Part shown: positions 52,671 to 60,493 of the stretch, in pieces
How positions within the stretch are numbered: the stretch's first letter is position 1
Layout of the letters: the number at the start of each line of letters is the position of its first letter
From: DATNPH01 sp036703315
GTDB taxonomy: Bacteria; Cyanobacteriota; Cyanobacteriia; Cyanobacteriales; Coleofasciculaceae
Reading direction: 5' to 3'
Assembly: GCA_036703315.1 (NCBI GenBank)
Contig: DATNPH010000146.1
Coordinates: 124,001 to 188,000, forward strand
DNA length: 64,000 bases
Notes under the pieces: generated by a model
Databases searched by the model: none
What the model saw: the letters and a program-made list of their open reading frames with translations, nothing else
What the model was told of the DNA's origin: nothing
Program-made: the position numbers and the translations under genes

Positions 52671-52701
52671 TTAGTTAAAGTTAGTTTAACATCTCATTAA
52701 C
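52671..52701 (-). promoter_or_regulatory. Pho box (SphR/PhoB-type) upstream of pstS
   Basis: On the minus strand, TTAA-containing repeats recur every 11 bp: gttaatga, gttaaact, tttaacta (TTAA cores at 52697-52700, 52686-52689, 52675-52678). This matches the cyanobacterial Pho-box pattern of 8-bp direct repeats separated by 3 bp. It lies about 100 bp upstream of the pstS ATG, consistent with phosphate-limitation control by SphR. Confidence 0.75.
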
Positions 52702-53141
52702 TGAATAATTTATCTAAATTAGTATGCTTGGCAACTGCAAAAATTCTTATATTTCTAGTAATATGTCTTGAGATTGAAATCCTAAGACTATCCAGAGATA
52801 TAGATTTAGATCATTAGCTCGTTTGGCGCGGAGTGAAGAACAATAAAGTTCTCTGGTATTTCGCTAGCAACTACTAGTGAAGCCATTTTTTTATAGATAT
52901 TTAAGGAAGCATCATTGAGCTGGTATGGAAAGTGTAAAGCGTTTGCATTAGATCTTACGAAGTGTAGCGAGGCGCTAGTCTAGAACGGTGTGAAGCAGCA
53001 TAGCTATCCCATTGGCAGAACGTGCTTCTAAAAAGGTAGAGAATTACTTTCAGAAAATTCCTGAGCACGATCGCACCTTTGTATTTCAAGTTTTAGTCTT
53101 CGCTAGTGGAAAAGACAATCAATCCTATAAAAACCAAATCT
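52702..53141. other. Spacer between pst operon and the first TonB-like gene
   Basis: No reliable gene. An open frame from a TTG at 53012 overlaps the start of the TonB-like gene in another register and is not accepted. Nothing else is recognised. Confidence 0.35.
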
Positions 53142-54356
53142 ATGAGTCAGTCTTATTTCCTGAAAAATTTACCTACACCTTTACATTTTTGGGTGCGACC
53201 GATGCTGCTGCTTTCTCTAGGTTTACACGGTTTATTCCTAGCTATACCAATAGCATATGAAAAAAAGCCTGTACCCATCAAAAAAGAACCAGAAAAGGTA
53301 AAAATCACGCAGTTACCAACAACTCCCGCTTCTCCAACTCCTCGTCTCGCCGTTAAACCTACTCCCCAGGTGCGTCCGTCAATTCGTCCCCAACCTACGC
53401 CAATTCGCCAACGGGTGTCAGATATACCCCCCATCCCACCTCTAACTAGGTCGCTTCCTCTACCACAATCACAGCCGATTCCAGAGAGAATACCACCGCA
53501 ACCAACAGCAACAGCAACGCCACCACAGCCAACTCCGGAGAGAACAGCACCGCAACCAACAGCAACGCTACCACAACCAACTCCAGAGATAACACCACCC
53601 CAGTCAATAGCAACGCCAGCGTCACCGCAGCCAACGCCAGAGCAGACGCCAAATTCTACTGTACAAAATCCCTTTGCTGATTTTCCCTTTCCAGCTAATG
53701 CTCAGTCAGGTTCTTTAGGCTTACTGTCTGGAGAAAATGATAAATCTGCTCGTAACACAGTGGATGGAGTCGATCAAGTAGTTGCTTTCTATAACAAAGA
53801 ACTACCAACCAATAAATTCAATTTTCAGCCTATCACTAATGAAGCAGACCTCAAAGTTTTTGAGGTGTCTAAAGATAGTGGTACACCCCAATACCTCCAT
53901 TTGATTTCCCAAGATGGAAAAACAGTGATTCTTTTAGCGTCACAACAGGTACCCGACCTAAAAAGTCTCAAGAATGCAGAAGCACGAAGTCAGGAGGAAA
54001 TAGCGTTTTATGATAACGTGCTCAAGCCACTTGAAAATGATGAAAAATTAATCTTAAACGCGGTGGAGCCTGATGATATTGCTAAGGTTCCTGAATCTAC
54101 TAAATTTTCAGACACAAACAAGTTCCGGGCTCTCGTTAAAACAGGAAAGCTGGCTCCAAAATCTCCTCAAGAGCTTTCTGCAATCTATGAAGCTCAGTTA
54201 ACCCAGAATGGGTTTACAAAAATTTCTAAAGAAGCTCCTTATGGAGGTGCCCTGACTTACAAAATAGAGCAGGGGAAATTTACAATGTATATGTACTTTG
54301 TGGTGAATACAGACAATAACACACTCGTCTTATTGTCCAAAGATTCTCCTTTTTAG
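53142..54356 (+). CDS. TonB-like protein with non-canonical C-terminal domain (copy 1)
   Basis: About 404 residues from the ATG at 53142 (the frame is open from 53106). A single N-terminal membrane anchor (PMLLLSLGLHGLFLAIPIAY) with the His found in TonB anchors, KKEPEKVKITQLPTTP, then a Pro/Thr/Gln-rich periplasm-spanning region (about 50-175) and a globular C-terminal domain (about 180-404). That domain (FADFPFPANAQSGSLGLLSG, ADLKVFEVSKDSGTPQYLHL) is not the usual TonB C-terminal fold. It is homologous to the protein encoded at 54692. exbD/exbB follow on the opposite strand, so an energy-transducing complex is likely, but its outer-membrane partner is unknown. Confidence 0.75.
   Translation: MSQSYFLKNLPTPLHFWVRPMLLLSLGLHGLFLAIPIAYEKKPVPIKKEPEKVKITQLPTTPASPTPRLAVKPTPQVRPSIRPQPTPIRQRVSDIPPIPPLTRSLPLPQSQPIPERIPPQPTATATPPQPTPERTAPQPTATLPQPTPEITPPQSIATPASPQPTPEQTPNSTVQNPFADFPFPANAQSGSLGLLSGENDKSARNTVDGVDQVVAFYNKELPTNKFNFQPITNEADLKVFEVSKDSGTPQYLHLISQDGKTVILLASQQVPDLKSLKNAEARSQEEIAFYDNVLKPLENDEKLILNAVEPDDIAKVPESTKFSDTNKFRALVKTGKLAPKSPQELSAIYEAQLTQNGFTKISKEAPYGGALTYKIEQGKFTMYMYFVVNTDNNTLVLLSKDSPF
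53466..53655 (+). repeat. Tandem repeats encoding Pro/Thr/Gln-rich linker
   Basis: Imperfect repeats of ccgcaaccaacagcaac and ccagagagaacacca-type units inside the first TonB-like gene. They encode repeated PQPT and PERxxPQPTA motifs, extending the linker that must cross the periplasm. Confidence 0.7.
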
Positions 54357-54691
54357 TCAGACAGGAATTTCATCAACCTTTAAGGGCAAGAGAAATGCGA
54401 TCGCCTAAAAAATCCTACCGAACTCGATCGCAAAGCAAGGCTGCGTATTAGCGTCAGTAGGTCACAATCTTGGCGAACAGCGTTCCGTTAGGGTTATTGA
54501 CGGGTCAATTCAATATTTCTCGTAACAGCTGTGCATCTAATTTGCCTGTTTGTACGTCTCGTTCTGGGTGAGAGGTAAGGGTTCAGCGGTTTCTAATCCA
54601 GTCAACCTCTTTATTTCTGATGCTTATTTCAAGAACCAGCTAAGATCAGGTTCGGCTGAGTCTCGCCTAGCCAGGACACCCAAGTACATTA
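54357..54691. other. Spacer between the two TonB-like genes, with a possible gene remnant
   Basis: 335 bp. On the minus strand, 54505-54582 reads PERDVQTGKLDAQLLREILN plus stop, and the frame beside it upstream (about 54585-54625) reads EIKRLTGLETAEPLPLT. The two could be one decayed gene end with a frameshift. Too short to identify. A HIP1 site is present near 54400. Confidence 0.3.
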
Positions 54692-55999
54692 ATGAAGCGG
54701 CCTAACCTCCTGAAAAACTTAGCGGCTCCCGCACAGAAGTTATTCCGACCCACGCTGATGATTTCCTTAATGCTGCATGGAGTAGTATTCATGCTGCCGA
54801 TACAGTCTGACCTAGACAAGCCTCCTAAAAAAGAGAAACAGATCAAAATTACGCAGTTACCAACTACTCGCCTTTCTCCAAAGCCCTCTCCTCAACCCTC
54901 AGCGAAACGGAATCCTCAACCTAACCTTCAGTCCAGCCAGTCAACTCGTCCTAATCAACCAACTGAGCCAAAAGTTTCATCTGAACCGAATCCTCAACGT
55001 AGTTTCCAGATAAGCGAATCAACGCGCCCCAAACCCAAGGAACAGTCAGCAAACCCAATTATTTCTCAAGCTCAGCCTAAGCCAAACCCAAGTTCTCAAA
55101 CCAACAACTCTCAACTGGATTCGGGTTCCTCCGAATCGTCCAAGTCTAAACCGTCTCAATCCCAACCCTCCAATCCCACTCCTAATAGTGGTAGTAATAC
55201 TGGTACTGGTACTAATACTGGTATTGGTACTAATACTGGTATTGGTACTAATACTGGTATTGGTACTAATACTGTTAGTGGTAGTAATACTGGTACTGGT
55301 ACAGATGCTGATGAGGCTAAGGTCAAAGATCCCCTTGAAGATTTTCTCAAGAATTTTCCCTTCCCAGAAAACGCTAATGTTGGTTCGTTAAGCGTACTAT
55401 CTGAAGATGCTGATAAATCTGCTCGTAATGTAAAGCAGCCACTAGATCAGGTCATTAAATATTACGGCAAAGAACTACCAGCTAGAAAATATACGCCTCT
55501 GGCTTCTCCGGTCGCGGATGATGCAGATCTAAAAATTTATCAGGTGTCTAAAGGTAGCGTGTCTCAATATCTTCACTTAATTTACAAAGGAGAAAATACG
55601 GTAATCTTCTTGTCAGAAAAGAAGCTAGCTCGTGAAAATTTAGCAAACTTGGATGCAGAATCGGCGGAAGAAAGAGAGTTTAAAGATATTCTTCGGCAAA
55701 GTGTTGCTGTCGCCCCTACTAAGGAACTTTCCTCTGATATAAAGAACAAATTAGCAGGTGGTAAATATAATGATTTCGGTATATTGGTTGGAAAAACTCC
55801 TGCACAACTAGGTTCTGAATTCAGTAGTACACTCAGTAAGAAAGGATTTAATGTAGGAAGTCAACCGATTGATTTAAAGCAAAATGGACTGATCTATAGT
55901 GTTCAAAAGAATAATTTCAAGGGCTTTATTCAACTGATACCTACTGAAGATGGTTTGGGAACAGCCATTATTAGCCTAGATGATTTTAAGTATTTTTAA
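54692..55999 (+). CDS. TonB-like protein with non-canonical C-terminal domain (copy 2)
   Basis: 435 residues: an N-terminal anchor (TLMISLMLHGVVFMLPIQ) after a short basic tail, KKEKQIKITQLPTTRLSPKP as in copy 1, a long Pro/Ser/Asn-rich spacer including a Gly-Thr-Asn minisatellite (about 165-205), then the same C-terminal domain (about 210-435: FPFPENANVGSLSVLSEDAD, ADLKIYQVSKGSVSQYLHL). The two proteins are tandem paralogues. The conserved C-terminal domain is kept while the linker has diverged completely, as expected for separate outer-membrane partners or different periplasm widths. It converges on exbD with a 28-bp gap. Confidence 0.75.
   Translation: MKRPNLLKNLAAPAQKLFRPTLMISLMLHGVVFMLPIQSDLDKPPKKEKQIKITQLPTTRLSPKPSPQPSAKRNPQPNLQSSQSTRPNQPTEPKVSSEPNPQRSFQISESTRPKPKEQSANPIISQAQPKPNPSSQTNNSQLDSGSSESSKSKPSQSQPSNPTPNSGSNTGTGTNTGIGTNTGIGTNTGIGTNTVSGSNTGTGTDADEAKVKDPLEDFLKNFPFPENANVGSLSVLSEDADKSARNVKQPLDQVIKYYGKELPARKYTPLASPVADDADLKIYQVSKGSVSQYLHLIYKGENTVIFLSEKKLARENLANLDAESAEEREFKDILRQSVAVAPTKELSSDIKNKLAGGKYNDFGILVGKTPAQLGSEFSSTLSKKGFNVGSQPIDLKQNGLIYSVQKNNFKGFIQLIPTEDGLGTAIISLDDFKYF
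55186..55308 (+). repeat. 18-bp minisatellite in the second TonB-like gene
   Basis: Tandem copies of ggtattggtactaatact, with variants ggtagtaatact and ggtactggtactaatact, encode (G-I/T-G-T-N-T)n. Period 18 bp keeps the frame, so copy-number change alters only linker length. Confidence 0.85.
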
Positions 56000-56027
56000 G
56001 TTAGGGACGTGAAAAACGTCTTTCAAT

Positions 56028-56447
56028 TCAAGAGCCGTCTTCAATTGCTAGAGAAACGCGATCGCCTCCAACATCCCGCATTCTACTTAGAAGCTGAACA
56101 ACTTTTTCATAGGGGAGTTTGCGGTCTGCATTTAAAACGACTGCTCCGTTTGGATACTGCTGCAAATAAGCTTTCATCGGTTCAGCTAATTGAGCTTCAC
56201 TAATCGGCTGCTTCCCTAGAAAAAGTTGTCCCTGTGGATCGAGGCTTACAACTAAGGGATCGGGCGTTTTCTGTTCGCTAACTCCGTTACCTGTACTGGG
56301 TAGGGTGATATTTACGGCGTTCTGCCGATTCGTTAAGGTCATGGAGATAATAATGAAGAACGTCAAGATGGTCATAATGACATCCATCATTGGCACCAGG
56401 TTAATCTCTGGCATTTGTGAGCTTTTCTGCTGAGATTTGAATCGCAT
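56028..56447 (-). CDS. exbD: ExbD/TolR-type proton-channel subunit
   Basis: 139 residues: MRFKSQQKSSQMPEINLVPM, then MDVIMTILTFFIIISMTLTN. One N-terminal transmembrane helix with the conserved Asp (MMDVIMTIL), then the periplasmic ExbD domain (QLFLGKQPISEAQL, NADRKLPYEKVVQLLSRMRD). Works with ExbB to turn the proton gradient into movement of TonB or TolA. Its ATG overlaps the exbB stop (taatg), so the two are translationally coupled. Confidence 0.93.
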   Translation of the reverse strand: MRFKSQQKSSQMPEINLVPMMDVIMTILTFFIIISMTLTNRQNAVNITLPSTGNGVSEQKTPDPLVVSLDPQGQLFLGKQPISEAQLAEPMKAYLQQYPNGAVVLNADRKLPYEKVVQLLSRMRDVGGDRVSLAIEDGS

Positions 56448-57154
56448 TAGTATTCGGCTGACTGCTGATTGCTAATTGCTGAAGTATTGTTAGAGGTCTT
56501 GTTAGAAGTGTTGTCAGAAACAGAAGGTTCGTACCAGATTTGTCGGTAGATTAATTCTAATTCGCTGCCCACTTCGGAAAATAAATCTACCTGCTGGGAC
56601 TGCAAGGTCACGAACACGCGAAAAAACGCCAAGGCGACAATTGCCACAATCATACCGGAGGCTGTGGTAATGAGTGCTTCCCCGATACCTGCTGCTGCCT
56701 TTGTTGCACTGTCACTAGCACCACCCCCACCAATGTTGAGGTTGTTGAAGGTGATAATTAAACCTGTCACAGTACCCAAAAGACCAAGTAGAGGTGCAAT
56801 TCCAACAACACTTTCTAGAAGTTTGTCTCCCTTACGCATCCGGATAAATTCCTTATCCCCTGCGGCTTCCAGTGCTAAGCGAAAGGTTTCGGGAGTCGGC
56901 TGCTTCAGTTTCAGGGGTGCTAGCAGAAATCGACCAATCGGCAGTTGTTGGGCTTTAAACGCGATCGCCGCCGCTTTCTCTAAGTCAACACGAGCGGCGT
57001 CTAGGACATCGTGGACAATTCTATCTTCTTGTCTTAAGAACTCGAACCAGAACCAAGCCCGCTCCAAACCGCAGGCGATCGTGCCAACGGACAGACCGAC
57101 AATTGGTATCATGACCGGGCCACCCTTGAAAATCAAATCTAAGACTATGGACAT
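56447..57154 (-). CDS. exbB: ExbB/TolQ/MotA-type proton-channel protein
   Basis: 235 residues with three hydrophobic segments: MIPIVGLSVGTIACGLERAW, SVVGIAPLLGLLGTVTGLII and IGEALITTASGMIVAIVALA (the last two are the hallmarks of the family). Cytosolic loop between helices 1 and 2, polar Asn/Ser/Thr-rich tail. Partner of the adjacent ExbD. The tail (NTSNKTSNNTSAISNQQSAE) is encoded by repetitive DNA. Promoter not identified in the 190-bp upstream. Confidence 0.93.
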   Translation of the reverse strand: MSIVLDLIFKGGPVMIPIVGLSVGTIACGLERAWFWFEFLRQEDRIVHDVLDAARVDLEKAAAIAFKAQQLPIGRFLLAPLKLKQPTPETFRLALEAAGDKEFIRMRKGDKLLESVVGIAPLLGLLGTVTGLIITFNNLNIGGGGASDSATKAAAGIGEALITTASGMIVAIVALAFFRVFVTLQSQQVDLFSEVGSELELIYRQIWYEPSVSDNTSNKTSNNTSAISNQQSAEY

Positions 57155-57342
57155 AGTGAGTATGGATAGGGAAAGGGCTGACTAGGCACAATGAACCTCT
57201 TTCCCTGATAGCATATCGGATATCTGTGGCGCAATTAGTTAACCTATAGCAACCAACAAGTAAAGCTCTCGTTAAGGGAACACCGCTAGACTCATGCCTC
57301 CTGACAATAGGATTAGGCGATCCAGCGCAATGCTTAGGTACC

Positions 57343-58779
57343 TTAGCGTAGCGTTACACTCCACCCTTTCTCTGTTTTCTTTAGCTGAAAAGCACTACAA
57401 GATTGCAAAAATTTGCTAAACTTGCCGTTTAACTTTAACGTCTTAATTACAGTGGTAACAGATTGACCATACTGCTGTTGAAACAAAGTACCTAAAACGG
57501 TTATAAGCATAAAACGTTCTGACGATTCAGCTGTCGCCGCTCCGATCATTTTTACCAATATTTGTTCCAATTCAGCTCTAGAACTAATTTTGTTTAAGTT
57601 TTGAACTTGAGGGTTAGTATCTGGCTGTTGAACAGGATCATCAGTCTTTTTGTTACTCGTTAAAGAATTAGATGGAGCGAGTTCAAATAAATTGACATAA
57701 AGACCAGACTGGTTTGGTGGTTGATGAACAACAAAGTCAGTTGGACTATCAATAAAAATATCTCTAGCTCTCTTACCTGGAAAGTGATTGGACACGGCTT
57801 GACTTATTGTCCGATTATGCTTTTTCTGAAATAGGCTAGAAATTTTAGCTAATTCTATCCACTGACTTTTGGTTCGTTCTTGCTCAGATTTAATTAAGTC
57901 TTTCAGCTGAATAATAAGTTGTTCAAGGGAGGGTAACTCTGGTAAAGCTTTGAGAGAATGAGTCTGTATTTGAGAGGTTTTACTGTTTAGTACTGTTATA
58001 GTGTCGCCTTGTTTTCGGACGAGATACACAGTTAGCCCGTGAGTTTGAAGAGTCGTGCAAAGGTGAGTCATGACGCCATCGGATGAACAGACTAAAACTT
58101 CCTTAGCTGTTGGGTAATGCACAAAGATAGATGAGCCAACTGTAGACATTTTTACATCAGCACTATCTTTCCCAGCTGGCACATGAATGAGTTCGTAGCC
58201 ACGCCCATGAAATTCTATATCTTGCTTCCCCATGTTACGCCAATTGGCAAAGGCAATTTTGATTTGAATGGGATAAGCACAAACCCCTGATAAGAATTTT
58301 TCAGTGTTAGCGTCGAGTTGTAAGTTCTCAGCATCAAGAAGTAGGATAGCGATTCCTCTTGTGACCGGCTCTAATCCTCCTGATGTTGGTAATTTTGATG
58401 AAGCGGCTGAGTGTGACTTTCCAATACCACCTGAAGAATTAGTAGACTCGGATAGTTGCTGAGTTGAAGAACGAATTTCTTTAATCAATTCCTGGAAAAT
58501 TGGTAACTCAAAATAACTAGGGATTACTAAAAACTGCAAGAACTTTTGTACCTTGATAATTAGTGCTTCTTGGTTATTCGTGCTGCTGAGTCCTTCTTTT
58601 AGCTTCCCTAGGAAAGCTGAACGATTTCGGGCATTGTGCCAGGCAACATTCCTGTACTTTTCTCTTAGTAATTCTGGCTGCTGTTGCTGAATCTCAAGAA
58701 TGGATTGATAGACATATAGGCTAATTTCATCAATAACGGCAGAATCATTGGCTTGTGACACACTGGCGTTATCTGGCAT
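57343..58779 (-). CDS. NYN-domain protein with C-terminal LOTUS/OST-HTH-like regions
   Basis: 478 residues. Residues about 140-270 form a NYN (PIN-like) nuclease domain: AILLLDAENLQLD, SADVKMSTVGSSIF and EVLVCSSDGVMTHL, with acidic residues for a metal site. Downstream, two regions that look like OST-HTH/LOTUS folds (about 300-370, WIELAKISSLFQKKHNRTIS; about 400-475, RAELEQILVKM... and QQQYGQSVTTVIKTLKL) are typical RNA-binding partners. The N-terminal ~130 residues are helical. This layout occurs in bacterial and eukaryotic proteins (limkain b1-like) thought to cleave or bind RNA; the target here is unknown. Confidence 0.85.
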   Translation of the reverse strand: MPDNASVSQANDSAVIDEISLYVYQSILEIQQQQPELLREKYRNVAWHNARNRSAFLGKLKEGLSSTNNQEALIIKVQKFLQFLVIPSYFELPIFQELIKEIRSSTQQLSESTNSSGGIGKSHSAASSKLPTSGGLEPVTRGIAILLLDAENLQLDANTEKFLSGVCAYPIQIKIAFANWRNMGKQDIEFHGRGYELIHVPAGKDSADVKMSTVGSSIFVHYPTAKEVLVCSSDGVMTHLCTTLQTHGLTVYLVRKQGDTITVLNSKTSQIQTHSLKALPELPSLEQLIIQLKDLIKSEQERTKSQWIELAKISSLFQKKHNRTISQAVSNHFPGKRARDIFIDSPTDFVVHQPPNQSGLYVNLFELAPSNSLTSNKKTDDPVQQPDTNPQVQNLNKISSRAELEQILVKMIGAATAESSERFMLITVLGTLFQQQYGQSVTTVIKTLKLNGKFSKFLQSCSAFQLKKTEKGWSVTLR

Positions 58780-59038
58780 AGCTATCTCTAATAGGCTAGT
58801 TTGAGCCGACTTCCCCTGATTACATTACCCACACCTAGACAGGAATAGAATTCCTTGGTTTAGGGGAGTAGGAGTTGGACTATTTCCCCACTACCCACTA
58901 TTGGCGACATTCTCCTCCCAACACCTGAAATAGGAGTGAGCATCGAGACTGCCATACTGATAAGAAGGAGCGCTCCTAATATCTATAATTCCCTTCATAA
59001 TATAAAGATGGCGCTTCATAGTTCTTAATTCTTTCCCT
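58780..59038. other. Divergent spacer between NYN gene and M48 gene
   Basis: 259 bp without a gene. Short hairpin-forming sequences around ctcctcccaacacctg are not specific. Nothing recognised. Confidence 0.35.
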
Positions 59039-60010
59039 ATGCCTACCTACCCTGGAATTTCCAGCGAAGCCTTCAGACATCCTCTCGACCAACAAGCCGA
59101 GCAAGCCCTACGTAGTGTCCCTGGATTTGACTTGGTTGCCCGTAAGTTTGTGGAATTTCTCTACGAACGACCCCAGTTGGTCTATCTGATGGGCAACTGC
59201 ATCCAGGTTGGAGCTCGTCAGTACTCCACTATTTATCACTTATTTCGAGAATGTGTTCGGGATTTAGATGTACACCCGGAACCCGACCTATTTGTCACTC
59301 AAAATCCCCAAGTCAATAGCTATTCCTTGGGTCAAGAGCACCCTTATGTAGTTGTAAACACGGGTTTGTTAGACTTACTGAACGAAGCGGAAATCCGTAC
59401 TGTTCTAGCTCATGAATTAGGTCACATCAAATGTGGTCATACTATCTTAATTCAGATGGGAATCTGGGCAATGAACGCTGCCTCGATGCTGAGTGAGGCG
59501 ACGTTCGGCTTAGGTAATCTTGTCAGCAGTGGCTTAATTTATGCTTTTTATGAATGGCGTCGCAAAGCTGAATTATCCTCTGACCGGGCAGCATTGCTGG
59601 TCACAGATGATCTTAATACCGTGATGCAGACGATGATGAAAGTTGCGGGTGGTAGTACGCGATACGGTCACGAGTGCAACCTCAATGAATTCATCCGTCA
59701 ATCTGAAAATTATCAAGAACTTGACCAAGATGCTCTCAATCAAATCTATAAACTTTTACTCTATAGCAGTGGCAATGAGTCAATGCTGACGCATCCGTTT
59801 CCCGTTGACCGCATACGCTATTTGCGAGAGTGGGCAACTTCAGAGGAGTATCGCCAAATTCGCCAAGGTAATTACCGACGTGCGAGGGCAGAGGGAGCTG
59901 TTGATGTTCCATCAGAGGCGTCTGTTGATGAGGTGAAAACGCTACAACGTCAAATTGAGCAGCTACAAGAGGAAATTAATCGTATCAAGTCTCAGTCCAA
60001 TAATCTATAG
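59039..60010 (+). CDS. M48-family zinc metallopeptidase
   Basis: 323 residues. The zinc motif HELGHIKCGH (HExxH, near residue 126) lies between hydrophobic stretches, and the third ligand glutamate is in RKAELSSDRAALL, about 55 residues later, as in the HtpX/Ste24 (M48) group. There is no classical signal peptide, only weakly hydrophobic segments near residues 140-170, so it may be cytosolic or membrane-attached. The C-terminus ends in a coiled coil (VKTLQRQIEQLQEEINRIKS). No adjacent partner gene. Confidence 0.9.
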   Translation: MPTYPGISSEAFRHPLDQQAEQALRSVPGFDLVARKFVEFLYERPQLVYLMGNCIQVGARQYSTIYHLFRECVRDLDVHPEPDLFVTQNPQVNSYSLGQEHPYVVVNTGLLDLLNEAEIRTVLAHELGHIKCGHTILIQMGIWAMNAASMLSEATFGLGNLVSSGLIYAFYEWRRKAELSSDRAALLVTDDLNTVMQTMMKVAGGSTRYGHECNLNEFIRQSENYQELDQDALNQIYKLLLYSSGNESMLTHPFPVDRIRYLREWATSEEYRQIRQGNYRRARAEGAVDVPSEASVDEVKTLQRQIEQLQEEINRIKSQSNNL

Positions 60011-60493
60011 TCTTAGCAGTTTCGCTCTTGGGACGCGATCGCTCTTTTTACGCTAGCGTAGTTAGATAGACTCTAGCAAGAGGATAATCTGTGCCTAGGA
60101 TGACAGTAGACCAAGGCAGCGTTTTGAACTTTAGGAAGCTAGGGAGGCTGCCCCTCTCTGGAAATTTCCCTTCACAAATCTATGCTGACTACACTATAAA
60201 ACTCGTGTTGCACATCCGGAGTGTTACTAATGCTTGCTGTACCCACTACTGTGCGGATAACTATCACTAATAAGCCTAATCCTCCCCCAGCCCACAACAG
60301 GAAAAATCTTTTCGCTAGCCTTCGAATTGTTTTATTTTTTTATAAAAACTTATATGGGCAGTTTATGCTATCTTCAAAAAATCTTCAAGTCTTCAAGCCT
60401 ACGGGCTAGATGAGAAGCAACGTTAAAGCAGGGTGCCGTCAGATTCCTCTTATTATATCCTACAGTGGGACGTAAGCGTCCTATAGTACTTTC
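60011..60493. other. 483-bp intergenic region
   Basis: No gene accepted. An open frame at 60221-60409 starts at a TTG, has no homology pattern that I can see, and ends with Lys/Phe-rich AT-biased sequence. A HIP1 site near 60038. The promoter of the downstream unknown gene is probably here. Confidence 0.35.

Noticed and set aside
53012..53260. Open frame of 82 codons on the plus strand
   Set aside because: Overlaps the TonB-like gene in another register, which carries a proper membrane anchor; TTG start.
60221..60409. Open frame of 62 codons on the plus strand
   Set aside because: TTG start, AT-biased, Lys/Phe-rich end, no homology pattern visible.
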